DNA from: Oribacterium sp. WCC10
GTDB taxonomy: Bacteria > Bacillota > Clostridia > Lachnospirales > Lachnospiraceae
Length of the DNA: 64,000 nt
NCBI RefSeq assembly: GCF_900113415.1
Contig: NZ_FOPH01000002.1
Coordinates: 1-64,000, forward strand
Reading direction: 5' to 3'
Part shown: positions 1 to 8,036 of the stretch, in pieces
Numbering within the stretch: the stretch's first letter is position 1
Layout of the letters: the number at the start of each line of letters is the position of its first letter
Notes under the pieces: model-generated
The model's database searches: none
Told to the model about the DNA's origin: nothing
The model's input: only the letters and a program-made list of their open reading frames with translations
Position numbers and translations under genes: made by a program

Positions 1-321
<321 letters not shown>

Positions 322-395
322 AATATGCTGGTTTAAGTTTTGATGTTGAAATTCTTTAAAATGAATGGTAATATATAGAACAGGTATTTTGTTAT

Positions 396-468
396 GCCTT
401 CATAGCTCAGTCGGTAGAGCACGCGGCTGTTAACCGCGGTGTCGTTGGTTCGAGTCCATCTGGAGGCG
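396..468 (+). tRNA. tRNA-Asn (GTT)
   Basis: A cloverleaf can be drawn by hand. The acceptor arm GCCTTCA pairs with TGGAGGC, and the anticodon stem CGCGG/CCGCG encloses loop CTGTTAA, which gives anticodon GTT. The T-arm has TTCGAGT. CCA is not encoded. It is first in a three-tRNA cluster after the 23S gene. Confidence 0.95.
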
Positions 469-496
469 CGATTGCAAGTATTTGCATCATTTATAA

Positions 497-567
497 GGCG
501 AAGTAGCCAAGTGGTAAGGCGTGGGTCTGCAACACCCTGATCACCGGTTCGAACCCGGTCTTCGCCT
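497..567 (+). tRNA. tRNA-Cys (GCA)
   Basis: The acceptor arm GGCGAAG pairs perfectly with CTTCGCC. Anticodon loop CTGCAAC gives anticodon GCA, and the discriminator base is T, as expected for tRNA-Cys. The T-arm is CCGGTTCGAACCCGG. CCA is not encoded. Confidence 0.95.
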
Positions 568-573
568 TTGTTT

Positions 574-645
574 GGCGCCATGGTCAAGTGGTCAAGACAC
601 CACCCTTTCACGGTGGTATCACGAGTTCGAATCTCGTTGGCGTCA
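574..645 (+). tRNA. tRNA-Glu (TTC)
   Basis: The acceptor arm GGCGCCA pairs with TGGCGTC (one G-T pair). Anticodon stem CCACC/GGTGG encloses loop CTTTCAC, anticodon TTC. The T-stem is ACGAG/CTCGT. It is the last tRNA before the terminator of the rRNA/tRNA transcript. Confidence 0.95.
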
Positions 646-654
646 CTTATTTGA

Positions 655-688
655 GGTCTTAAGCGTAAGCTTAAGGCCTTATTTTTTT
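655..688 (+). terminator. Rho-independent terminator of the rRNA-tRNA unit
   Basis: A 10-bp stem GGTCTTAAGC/GCTTAAGGCC with tetraloop GTAA is followed by TTATTTTTTT. It lies 9 bases after tRNA-Glu. Confidence 0.92.
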
Positions 689-976
689 ATAGTCACACGT
701 ATCTATTGTATTTTCATAGAATTATAAAATCACAGGTTATTTAAACATAAAAAATATGGTCGTTTTTTAGAGTATATGAAAGAATGAAACTCTGATATAT
801 AATAACAAAGCGCGTTAAATATACATGTATAGAAACATAAGTTATAGGAACCATTTATATTATTTACATATAATTGGATTATATGTTCGTTAATCATTTC
901 ATAAAATTATTCGAAGAATGTTTATAACCAGGCAAGGATGCTAAAGATGAAATGAAAATTACAGAGAAGGAGATTA

Positions 977-1192
977 ATGTTAATTATGGAATTAATCATG
1001 CAAGAAAAGTATTTATTAGGGCTATTGAAAATGAGAAATAAAGGTATTCGTATTTTATTTAATGGAAAAGAACTGCCTTATGAATTCTGGTGCAGATTAT
1101 TTCATAAGTCAGATAAAGGCGGATTTTATAAAACCGATTATTGTAATTATAAAAACAATGAGATCAATTTTAAATGGATAACTTTAAAGTAA
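977..1192 (+). CDS. Small protein of unknown function (71 aa)
   Basis: I do not recognise this protein. It is 71 aa and rich in Lys, Asn and aromatic residues, with no obvious membrane segment or signal peptide. A good ribosome binding site (AGAAGGAG at 965-972) stands just before the ATG at 977; a second in-frame ATG at 986 (MELIMQEK) or 998 is a possible start. The gene has its own strong terminator 30 bases after the stop, which supports it being an expressed single-gene unit rather than chance. About 290 AT-rich bases separate it from the tRNA terminator, with TATATAAT at 797-804 as a possible -10. Function unknown. Confidence 0.6.
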   Translation: MLIMELIMQEKYLLGLLKMRNKGIRILFNGKELPYEFWCRLFHKSDKGGFYKTDYCNYKNNEINFKWITLK

Positions 1193-1222
1193 AAATCATT
1201 AGGTAAATGTTATATGTTTATG

Positions 1223-1253
1223 AAGGAACCCTGCAGCAAGGGTTCCTTTTCTT
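1223..1253 (+). terminator. Rho-independent terminator
   Basis: Perfect 10-bp stem AAGGAACCCT/AGGGTTCCTT with a six-base loop and T-rich tail. It ends the 71-aa gene. Because it lies inside the longest birA reading frame, it also argues against the upstream birA start at 1214. Confidence 0.93.
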
Positions 1254-1324
1254 GTATATATATTTTTTTTTTGATATTATTTATCAAGTTAGGATGGATA
1301 TATAGCGTATCCGGGAGGTTACAG

Positions 1325-2311
1325 ATGGCTGTGAAAAAATTATTAATTTCGTTACTTGAAGATAATAAAGGAAGATTTGTTTCGGGTGAAGAAATAGCAG
1401 AAAAACTGAATTGTTCACGAACGGCTGTATGGAAAGCTATCAATCAATTGAAAGATGAAGGATACGATATAGATTCAATAAGGAATAAAGGATATAAGCT
1501 TTCTGAAAAATCCGATATGTTGTCAGAAGAAGCCATACAAAGATATCTTAATTATTCTTATCCTGTAAAGGTTTTTCAGGAAATCACGAGTACAAATGAT
1601 GTATTAAAAAAGATGGCGGTAGCTGAGCATTCTGTACATGGAACAACAATCATATCAGATTACCAAACGGGTGGAAAAGGTAGACTAGGTCGCACTTTTT
1701 TTTCACCAAAAAAGAGTGGATTATATATAAGTATGCTACTGAGACCGCAGGGTACAGTTATAGATAACCTTATGTTAACAGCTCAGTCAGCTGTTGCTGT
1801 TTATAGAGCTGTAAAAAGGGTTACAGGAATAAAGTTATCAATTAAATGGGTAAATGATCTTTACTATGATGGAAGAAAGGTTTGTGGGATACTATCTGAA
1901 GGCCAGGCCAGTATGGAATCAGGCCGGATGGATTATATTGTGGTTGGTATAGGTGTAAATATCTATGAGCCAGAGAATGGTTTCCCGGAAGATATAAAGA
2001 ATAAGGCCGGATCGCTTTTGGGTAGGCAATCGGATGCCGTAGCTATAGATAGAAATAAGCTTGCAGCGGAGATTATCAAAGAGTTTTATAGCATTGCAGA
2101 AGAAAAAAAGCTTGCTCCAGAATATATAGAAAGAAATTTGGTGCCAGGACATGATATTATAGTAATAGATGGCTTAAAAGTGCGTAACGCTCATGCAGTA
2201 GGTATCAGAAATGATGGTACATTAGATATTGTTGAGGATAATGGTACACCAGGTAATCTAGTGTTTGGGGAAGTATCTGTAAGGCTTAATGATAATAAAG
2301 TTATTATTTAA
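1325..2311 (+). CDS. birA: BirA: biotin operon repressor / biotin-[acetyl-CoA-carboxylase] ligase
   Basis: Bifunctional BirA makes biotinyl-5'-AMP, transfers biotin to carboxylase carrier domains, and represses biotin genes. The 328-aa product has an N-terminal winged helix (about residues 1-60, with a CSRTAVWKAINQL recognition helix), the biotin-binding and ATP loop (GGKGRLGRTFFSP, near 115-127), the KWVNDLYYDGRKVCGIL segment, and a small C-terminal domain. This is the usual length for the family. The ATG at 1325 follows GGGAGG at 1313-1318; the longer frame from 1214 would run through a terminator. It stands just upstream of a membrane-protein gene. The winged helix implies DNA binding, but no biotin genes are in the window. 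Confidence 0.93.
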   Translation: MAVKKLLISLLEDNKGRFVSGEEIAEKLNCSRTAVWKAINQLKDEGYDIDSIRNKGYKLSEKSDMLSEEAIQRYLNYSYPVKVFQEITSTNDVLKKMAVAEHSVHGTTIISDYQTGGKGRLGRTFFSPKKSGLYISMLLRPQGTVIDNLMLTAQSAVAVYRAVKRVTGIKLSIKWVNDLYYDGRKVCGILSEGQASMESGRMDYIVVGIGVNIYEPENGFPEDIKNKAGSLLGRQSDAVAIDRNKLAAEIIKEFYSIAEEKKLAPEYIERNLVPGHDIIVIDGLKVRNAHAVGIRNDGTLDIVEDNGTPGNLVFGEVSVRLNDNKVII

Positions 2312-2340
2312 TTGTATTGCAAACAACTTTGAGGAAAGAA

Positions 2341-2979
2341 ATGAGTGAAAGCAAAAAAAGGAGTTCAAGTAAAAGAAAAAAGCAGGAAGCCACATTAGTT
2401 GGAGATTTATTTAAGATACTTTTTGCTGTATCTATGCTTGTTGTGGCAATTCTTATTGCTTTTTTTGTTTTTAAAAATGTAGATGGTTTTTCATTACCGG
2501 ATTTACGAGTAAATATCACAGATAGTAATGAGCCTATAACAGTAACTGTAGCTGCAACAGAGTCTTCAACTACTGAAGAATATACCGTTAACAGCACTGT
2601 ATCCAAAGTTATTGAAGCTTCTTCAGATGCTGCTGAAGTTGAAAAAAATATTGAATCAGCTGAGGCTTCTGTAGAAGCAGAGGAAACTGAAAAGAAAAAG
2701 GATGCTTCAGAAGAAATAGAAGAACTTAATGAATCGGATGAAAATTCTGAAGAGTCAAAGAGTAAAAAGAAAGAGGAAGAAACGGTAGATGACAGAGACT
2801 ATGAGGAATCTGATTATACCGAAGAGGAGGATAATCCTCATATAATTCCGGAAAATGCAGGGAATGGAATAATTAATGATGGTCCTGTTGTAGGTGATAA
2901 TAGAATCAATGAAAGTCCGGGATGGACACCTGACAGTGCTACCGAGATTAGTAATGCCGGGCCGGTAGTTATTGATTAA
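2341..2979 (+). CDS. Membrane-anchored acidic low-complexity protein
   Basis: Unrecognised 212-aa protein. A basic N-terminus (KKRSSSKRKK) is followed by one membrane helix (about residues 25-50). After it comes a long region dominated by Glu, Ser, Lys and Asp (about residues 80-165), then a Pro/Gly/Asn/Asp-rich tail. This suggests type II topology with a flexible extracytoplasmic stalk. The ATG at 2341 has GAGGAAAG at 2331-2338; an earlier TTG at 2317 has no such site. It follows birA by 29 bases and is probably cotranscribed. It resembles stalk or linker regions of envelope proteins, but no catalytic or binding domain is visible. Confidence 0.75.
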   Translation: MSESKKRSSSKRKKQEATLVGDLFKILFAVSMLVVAILIAFFVFKNVDGFSLPDLRVNITDSNEPITVTVAATESSTTEEYTVNSTVSKVIEASSDAAEVEKNIESAEASVEAEETEKKKDASEEIEELNESDENSEESKSKKKEEETVDDRDYEESDYTEEEDNPHIIPENAGNGIINDGPVVGDNRINESPGWTPDSATEISNAGPVVID

Positions 2980-3037
2980 TGATTTACGTTTGAAATTTAA
3001 AAGATATAAATATCCACAAGAAAAAATTTGAGAAAAC

Positions 3038-3613
3038 ATGATTTATTATTTATTGGGAAAATCTGCCAGTGGGAAAGATACTATATATAAACGGCTTAAG
3101 GAATTAAATCCGGATTGGAAAGAAGTTACTCCATATACCACAAGACCTATAAGAGAAGGTGAGTCTGAAGGTGTAGAGTATCATTTCGTAAGTGAAGAAC
3201 AGATGGATAGTTTCAAGGCAGATGGAAAAATGATAGAAGAAAGAACATATCAGACAGTATATGGACCTTGGAGATATGGTACTGTCGATGACGGACAAAT
3301 AGATTTTTCAAGAAAACATGATTATCTGATGATAGGAGTTCTTCAAAGCTATATAAGTACCAGAGATTACTTTGGATGTGAAAATGTAGTACCTCTATAT
3401 ATTGAGGTTCCCGATGAAATTAGACTTGAAAGGGCGAAACTTCGCGAGCTGAAAGAGAGTACGCCAAAATTTGAAGAGATGTTAAGACGATTTGAAGCTG
3501 ACAATATTGATTTTTCAGAAGATAAACTTCAAAATGCCGGAATTGTAAAAAGGTATGAAAATATAGTTGTAGAAGATTGTATAGATGAAATCATTAAAGA
3601 TACCAGAAAATAA
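3038..3613 (+). CDS. Guanylate kinase-like P-loop kinase
   Basis: This 191-aa protein looks like a guanylate kinase (GMP + ATP to GDP + ADP). It has an N-terminal P-loop (LLGKSASGKDT, residues 5-15) and the GMP-binding segment TPYTTRPIREGESEGVEYHF (about residues 33-52) with the family's TTR-P-R-GE-G-Y pattern. Its P-loop GKSASGKDT differs from the classic GPSGVGKGT of Gmk. It may therefore be a paralogue rather than the essential Gmk, which is usually encoded beside rpoZ. It overlaps holB by 29 bases. In Bacillus, tmk occupies a similar place upstream of holB; here a GMP-kinase-like gene does. Confidence 0.85.
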   Translation: MIYYLLGKSASGKDTIYKRLKELNPDWKEVTPYTTRPIREGESEGVEYHFVSEEQMDSFKADGKMIEERTYQTVYGPWRYGTVDDGQIDFSRKHDYLMIGVLQSYISTRDYFGCENVVPLYIEVPDEIRLERAKLRELKESTPKFEEMLRRFEADNIDFSEDKLQNAGIVKRYENIVVEDCIDEIIKDTRK

Positions 3614-4508
3614 CATATATAACGCTTATCTGATAGAAGGCGAGGATATGGAGTTCATAAAAGCAGCGGCAGTTGGTTTTGCGGAAAAGCTGTTAATGAA
3701 AGATATTGATAAGAATAATTCAGAAACTAAGAACTTATCAATTTACGAGGAAAGAGGGTATGCTTCCCTAGAAGAGTGGCAGGATAGCGTAAAGAAAAGG
3801 GTGAGTAATAACGAGCATCCGGATTTATTCGTTATAAGTCCGGATAAACCAGAAGATAATCCAACAACAATTTCTGTAGGTAATATAAGAGAAAATATAG
3901 CAAATGCAGTTGAAATAAGGCCATATGAAGCTATATATAAAGTTTATCTGATAGAGCATGCGGAATGTATGAATCAACAGGCACAGAATGCGCTGTTAAA
4001 AACACTGGAAGAGCCACCAGAGTATGTTGTTATCATGCTTCTAGCAACTAATTCAGATGCATTTTTACCTACAATATTATCAAGAGTAATAGAAATTAAG
4101 GCCGGAGAAAGAGATGTAAAAGAAATCATGAATGACATGATTTCTGAGGATTGGTCGAGAGAAACAGTTCACTTCTTAGCTGAAATAACATTCAAAAATA
4201 GTCGAGAGATTATAGATTTTACAGATAAAATTACAAAGGAGTGGAAAGTACCAATTCGTACATTTCTATGTTTTATTGAAATTGTTTTAAGAGATGTGTT
4301 ATGCTATAAAAGTACGTCAAAAATACAACTAATTTATGGACAAGAGATATCAGAGGACATAATTAAGATGGCAAATGTAATGAGCTACGAGAGGATAGGA
4401 CGTGCAACAGATAATATTGAAAGAGCATTTAGAGACTTAACATTAAATGTTAACAAAGAAATTATGATTGAAGACTTTTTGTTAAAACTTAGACAAAATC
4501 ATCACTGA
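3585..4508 (+). CDS. holB: DNA polymerase III delta' subunit (clamp loader)
   Basis: Delta' is the stator of the clamp loader that places the beta clamp on DNA. The 307-aa protein keeps the core family signature: HPDLFVI (around residue 82), VYLIEHAECMNQQAQNALLKTLEEPPEYVVIMLLAT (about 120-155) and LPTILSRV. Two usual features are missing: the GxxxxGK P-loop is replaced by EGEDMEFIKAA, and the four-Cys zinc module before HPDL is absent. The frame starts at ATG 3585, 29 bases inside the upstream kinase gene, which suggests translational coupling. The yaaT gene follows after a terminator, as in the Bacillus holB-yaaT order. Confidence 0.88.
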   Translation: MKSLKIPENNIYNAYLIEGEDMEFIKAAAVGFAEKLLMKDIDKNNSETKNLSIYEERGYASLEEWQDSVKKRVSNNEHPDLFVISPDKPEDNPTTISVGNIRENIANAVEIRPYEAIYKVYLIEHAECMNQQAQNALLKTLEEPPEYVVIMLLATNSDAFLPTILSRVIEIKAGERDVKEIMNDMISEDWSRETVHFLAEITFKNSREIIDFTDKITKEWKVPIRTFLCFIEIVLRDVLCYKSTSKIQLIYGQEISEDIIKMANVMSYERIGRATDNIERAFRDLTLNVNKEIMIEDFLLKLRQNHH

Positions 4509-4526
4509 TTATTTATTATTTGTTTT

Positions 4527-4567
4527 TTCAGTACCGGGGTGTTGTGTTAAGGTACTGAATTTTTTTA
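4527..4567 (+). terminator. Rho-independent terminator after holB
   Basis: Stem TTCAGTACC/GGTACTGAA with a 15-base loop, followed by TTTTTTAT. Confidence 0.88.
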
Positions 4568-4674
4568 TAATTAAATATGTATCAATAGATTAAAAACTTG
4601 TCATTCGATGAGTATTTATAATAAATTTATTTAATAAAAGAATACAAGGGATGGTGATGATCCCGGAGGAATAT

Positions 4675-5649
4675 ATGACTGAAGTAATAGGTGTAAGATT
4701 TAGAACAGCTGGAAAAATATATTATTTTGCCCCAGGTGATATTGAGTTTAATAAAGGTGAGCATGCCATTGTTGAGACTGCCAGAGGCGTAGAATATGGT
4801 TATGTCGTGATGGGTAATAAGGAAGCGGAGGATGAGAAAATTATACAGCCGCTTAAGCCTGTTATCCGTAAGGCACTTCCGGAAGATGATCAGAAATATG
4901 ATGAAAACCAGCAAAAAGAAAAAGAAGCTTTTAAGATTTGTCAGGAAAAAATACATAAGCATAATCTAGATATGAAATTGATTGATGTGGAATATACTTT
5001 TGATCGAGGTAAAGTGCTTTTTTACTTTACAGCAGATGGCAGAGTAGATTTTAGAGCGTTGGTAAAGGATCTTGCATCAATCTTCAGAACACGTATAGAA
5101 TTGAGGCAAGTGGGTGTACGTGATGAGACAAAAATTCTAGGTGGATATGGAACATGTGGACGTCCTTTATGCTGTCACACGTTTCTTTCTGATTTTGCTC
5201 CGGTTTCAATACGTATGGCAAAGGAGCAGGGACTTAGTCTTAATCCGGCAAACATTTCCGGTGTATGTGGAAGACTTATGTGCTGTCTTAAAAATGAAGA
5301 AGAGGTGTATGAGTTTTTAAATTCCCGTCTTCCGTCTATGGGTGATATGGTAACTACACCGGACGGACTTAAAGGTGAGGTTACTTCTGTATCTGTTTTG
5401 AATCAAAAAGTAAAAGTTATCGTTAACCTTGAAAAAGAGGATGAGAAGGAGCTTAGAGAGTATAAAGTTTCAGAGCTCAGATTTAAGCCGCGTAAAAAAA
5501 GCAATAATGGAAATGATAAGAAACAGGAAGGGAAAGGCAATAATCACAAAAATAACAAAAACAACAATCAGATGAGCCATGAAGATGATGACATCGAAGC
5601 ATTAGAGAAACTTGAAAGAGCTGATGTTAAGTCTGGACTTGAAGATTGA
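4675..5649 (+). CDS. yaaT: YaaT/PSP1-domain protein
   Basis: A PSP1 C-terminal-domain protein of the YaaT type. In Bacillus subtilis, YaaT forms a complex with YmcA and YlbF that acts in RNA processing with RNase Y and in phosphorelay control. The 324-aa product has the diagnostic Cys-rich core GYGTCGRPLCCHTF, the segment SGVCGRLMCCLKNE, and a C-terminal Lys/Asn-rich tail (KKSNNGNDKK, about residues 275-300). The ATG at 4675 is chosen because GGAGG lies at 4665-4669; the ATG at 4651 lacks a well-placed site. It lies between holB and a TrmN6-like methyltransferase gene, matching the conserved holB-yaaT-yabB order. Confidence 0.92.
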   Translation: MTEVIGVRFRTAGKIYYFAPGDIEFNKGEHAIVETARGVEYGYVVMGNKEAEDEKIIQPLKPVIRKALPEDDQKYDENQQKEKEAFKICQEKIHKHNLDMKLIDVEYTFDRGKVLFYFTADGRVDFRALVKDLASIFRTRIELRQVGVRDETKILGGYGTCGRPLCCHTFLSDFAPVSIRMAKEQGLSLNPANISGVCGRLMCCLKNEEEVYEFLNSRLPSMGDMVTTPDGLKGEVTSVSVLNQKVKVIVNLEKEDEKELREYKVSELRFKPRKKSNNGNDKKQEGKGNNHKNNKNNNQMSHEDDDIEALEKLERADVKSGLED

Positions 5650-5658
5650 TATGTATGG

Positions 5659-5700
5659 ATAAGGGCGGGAGATGATACAACATCTTGAGCCCTTATTTTA
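5659..5700 (+). terminator. Hairpin terminator after yaaT
   Basis: Stem ATAAGGGC/GCCCTTAT encloses a second helix (GATG/CATC) and is followed by TTTTA. The T-tract is short, so it may be leaky and allow read-through into the next gene. Confidence 0.75.
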
Positions 5701-5733
5701 GAATAAATATAAAAAAGATATAAGGAAAGAATT

Positions 5734-6456
5734 ATGGCTGAAAGAATAGATGATCTACAATGTAACGGGTATAAAATAATACAGGATACAGAGGGATTCT
5801 GTTTTGGAATGGATGCTGTTTTGCTGGCTAACTATGCATTATCTGCAGTAACTAATGAAACAAGATTGTTAGACTTGTGCAGCGGAACAGGAATAGTGCC
5901 TCTTCTTATTGCTGCTAAAACCGATTGTAAGGAATTGTTAGGATTAGAACTGCAGAAAGATGTATCCGATATGGCTAAAAGATCTATTGAAATGAATCAT
6001 GAGGAGTACAGGATGAAAATGATTCAGGGAGATCTTAAGGAAATCAAGGAAATGAAACTGGCTTCGAGTATGAATGTTGTAACGTGTAATCCTCCATATA
6101 TGAGCGCCGGATTGCTTAATACAACTGACAGAAAGCTTATATCTCGACATGAGGTTATGTGTACATTAGGAGATGTGTGCTATGCGGCAGCATATGCCTT
6201 AAAATCCAATGGGAAATTTTATATGGTTCACAGACCGAATCGACTTGTGGATATCTTCAATGAATTAAGGCGGGTTCACTTGGAGCCTAAACGTATGCGA
6301 TTAATATATCCGTATGAATACAGTGAAGCCAATATGGTATTGTTGGAAGCTGTCAAAGGTGGAAAGACTCAATTAATTGTGGAAAAACCGTTAATTGTAT
6401 ATAAAGATAAAAATATTTACACGGATGAATTACTTAGTATTTACGCCGTTTCATGA
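5734..6456 (+). CDS. TrmN6/YabB-like SAM-dependent methyltransferase
   Basis: Likely an N6-adenine methyltransferase of the tRNA1(Val) A37 group (TrmN6, Bacillus YabB). Visible motifs in the 240-aa product: a substrate-side N-terminus ending QDTEGFCFGMDAVLLANYA, the SAM-binding loop LLDLCSGTGIVPLL (about residues 45-58), an acidic LGLELQ strand end, and the catalytic NPPY (TCNPPYMSAG, about 118-127). Length fits the family. The ATG at 5734 follows AAGGAAAG. It sits after yaaT as yabB does in Bacillus. The RNA substrate is inferred from family resemblance. Confidence 0.88.
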   Translation: MAERIDDLQCNGYKIIQDTEGFCFGMDAVLLANYALSAVTNETRLLDLCSGTGIVPLLIAAKTDCKELLGLELQKDVSDMAKRSIEMNHEEYRMKMIQGDLKEIKEMKLASSMNVVTCNPPYMSAGLLNTTDRKLISRHEVMCTLGDVCYAAAYALKSNGKFYMVHRPNRLVDIFNELRRVHLEPKRMRLIYPYEYSEANMVLLEAVKGGKTQLIVEKPLIVYKDKNIYTDELLSIYAVS

Positions 6457-6467
6457 CAAAATATATA

Positions 6468-6499
6468 GTCTAAAATCAGACTATGGTCGGATTTTAGAC
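6468..6499 (+). repeat. Inverted repeat after the methyltransferase gene
   Basis: GTCTAAAATC (6468-6477) and GATTTTAGAC (6490-6499) form a perfect 10-bp inverted repeat with a 12-base loop, 12 bases after the stop codon. No T-tract follows directly, so it may be a weak terminator or an mRNA-stabilising hairpin. Confidence 0.6.
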
Positions 6500-6706
6500 A
6501 ATTTTCAGACAATTTTTAATATGTTAATCTTCATGCATGAGAAATGTAGAGACGCTGTTTGCGTATTTTATATTTCTTGTGCATTTTCTTTTTTGGATAT
6601 TTTGAAATGATGAAAGAGTAAGCATTAATTGGAAAGGAGACTGCTAAAAAAATAAATACCAAATATTATAAGGGAAAATGTGTATAAGAAAGAAGGAGTC
6701 AATTTG

Positions 6707-7129
6707 ATGAATATAGGAGGCATAAAAGGAAAATTGAACAAAGCATTGGCGTTAATATCCTCCGGATTTACGCTGCTCCTTATATTTATTGCACTTTATA
6801 CTCTTGTTTGCTCGCTTCGTGAACAGTATACAGGTACACCATACTTCTTGTTCGGCTGGAAACCGGTAATTGTTTTGTCTGATTCTATGGAGCCCACATA
6901 TTCCGCAGGAGAAATCCTGTTGATCAGAGAGAAAGATGAAACACCGAGAGTTGATGACATAGTTATGTTTAAACAAACCAACTATGGGATAAACTCGTAT
7001 GTTACACATCGTATCATCGGGAAGGATACCAGAGGATATATTACAAAAGGTGATGCCAATAATTCTGAAGATCCTGGAAGAATTAAGGATGAAGATATAA
7101 TCGGAACAGTTGCACATGTACTGTTCTAA
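6707..7129 (+). CDS. sipW: SipW-type signal peptidase I
   Basis: A membrane signal peptidase of the SipW (ER-type) class, which matures TasA/camelysin-type secreted proteins. The 140-aa product has one N-terminal membrane helix (about residues 15-40), the catalytic Ser in VLSDSMEPTYSAGE (about 62-75), the box YVTHRIIG with His in place of Lys as is typical of SipW/archaeal enzymes, and the GDANNSEDPG box (about 114-123). The ATG at 6707 follows AAGGAG at 6693-6698; a GTG at 6680 has no site. The next gene encodes a protein with a SipW-type signal peptide, so the two form an enzyme-substrate pair. Confidence 0.92.
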   Translation: MNIGGIKGKLNKALALISSGFTLLLIFIALYTLVCSLREQYTGTPYFLFGWKPVIVLSDSMEPTYSAGEILLIREKDETPRVDDIVMFKQTNYGINSYVTHRIIGKDTRGYITKGDANNSEDPGRIKDEDIIGTVAHVLF

Positions 7130-7228
7130 CTAAGATCAGTTAACAGGACATGTGAATATTAATATGGTAACAGAGCGATTAAACTATCGAAAAAATATAA
7201 TAATATATAAGAGAAGGGTGATAAAATA

Positions 7229-7906
7229 ATGAAAATTAAAAGAATAGCAGCAGTAACTATAACTATGGCAGCATTACTATCAGCTTTAACTGGTTCGTAT
7301 GCGTATTTTACGGATAAAGAGTTATTGGAAATCACAGCCAGAGCATCAAATCTTAATTTGTTTGTTGACAGATCTGAATTCACTGATGATAAAGTTTCAA
7401 ATATGCTACCGGGTGATAGCAGAGATCTGAGTTATACTGTGGAGAATGTGGGAGCTGCTGATGCATTGGTATTTACGGAAATCACACTTGTTTCTTCTGT
7501 TCCAATGGATGATACAGTTGAATGGTTTATTCAGGATGCTGAAGGAAGTCTTGAGGAAGAAGACAGACAGGTAGATCCTGAGTTTTCCGGAGAAGATTTT
7601 GTAGATGATGTTACAATAAGTGAATTAATGGATAACAAAATTAAATTTGTTTCATTGACAGAAGATAATAAAGTTGCAAAATTTGTTGTTAATAATGGAA
7701 TACTTACAACAGAAAGAAATCAAAACAAATGTAAAGTGGATTTAAAGCTGATGTTAGGACTTAATGCAGGGAAACGTTTCATGGACAGTACGTGTGAAGT
7801 AATAGCAAATGTTTACGGAATACAAACTGAAAATCTAGAAGATAATCTTAGCTGGGAATTCATTAAAGACAGTGCATATGCTAATGAAATGTCAGAATTT
7901 AATTAA
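7229..7906 (+). CDS. SipW-dependent secreted protein (TasA/camelysin-like)
   Basis: A 225-aa protein with a SipW-type signal peptide: basic MKIKR, a short hydrophobic stretch, then GSYAYFTDKE, the AxAYFxD pattern that marks TasA/CalY substrates. The mature part has a TasA-like arrangement: LNLFVDRSEF, MLPGDSRDLSYTVENVGAADALVF, and later beta-rich segments. In Bacillus such proteins form biofilm fibres. Start ATG 7229 has GAAGGG upstream. It is 99 bases after sipW and probably in the same operon. A fibre-forming or surface role is inferred from family and context; sequence similarity to TasA proper is modest. Confidence 0.8.
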   Translation: MKIKRIAAVTITMAALLSALTGSYAYFTDKELLEITARASNLNLFVDRSEFTDDKVSNMLPGDSRDLSYTVENVGAADALVFTEITLVSSVPMDDTVEWFIQDAEGSLEEEDRQVDPEFSGEDFVDDVTISELMDNKIKFVSLTEDNKVAKFVVNNGILTTERNQNKCKVDLKLMLGLNAGKRFMDSTCEVIANVYGIQTENLEDNLSWEFIKDSAYANEMSEFN

Positions 7907-8036
7907 AAAGCAGAATGTGATTCGAACTTAATATTATTAAAAGATAACGGTAATTATCCCCAAAATATAAATAAGGCATGAAAATAATATGTGATATACT
8001 GAACGCAATTAGCATGTATGTGTAGAGGACAATTAA

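Noticed and set aside
322-395. 5S rRNA gene
   Set aside because: The 74-base gap is too short and holds no 5S-like sequence.
333-611. Minus-strand open frame over the tRNAs
   Set aside because: It is the antisense of three tRNA genes and has no ribosome binding site.
1214-1324. Upstream extension of birA
   Set aside because: The extra 37 codons run through a perfect terminator, and the ATG at 1325 has a good ribosome binding site.
6395-6610. 71-aa plus-strand open frame after the methyltransferase gene
   Set aside because: It starts inside the methyltransferase gene in another frame, has no ribosome binding site, and covers an inverted repeat.
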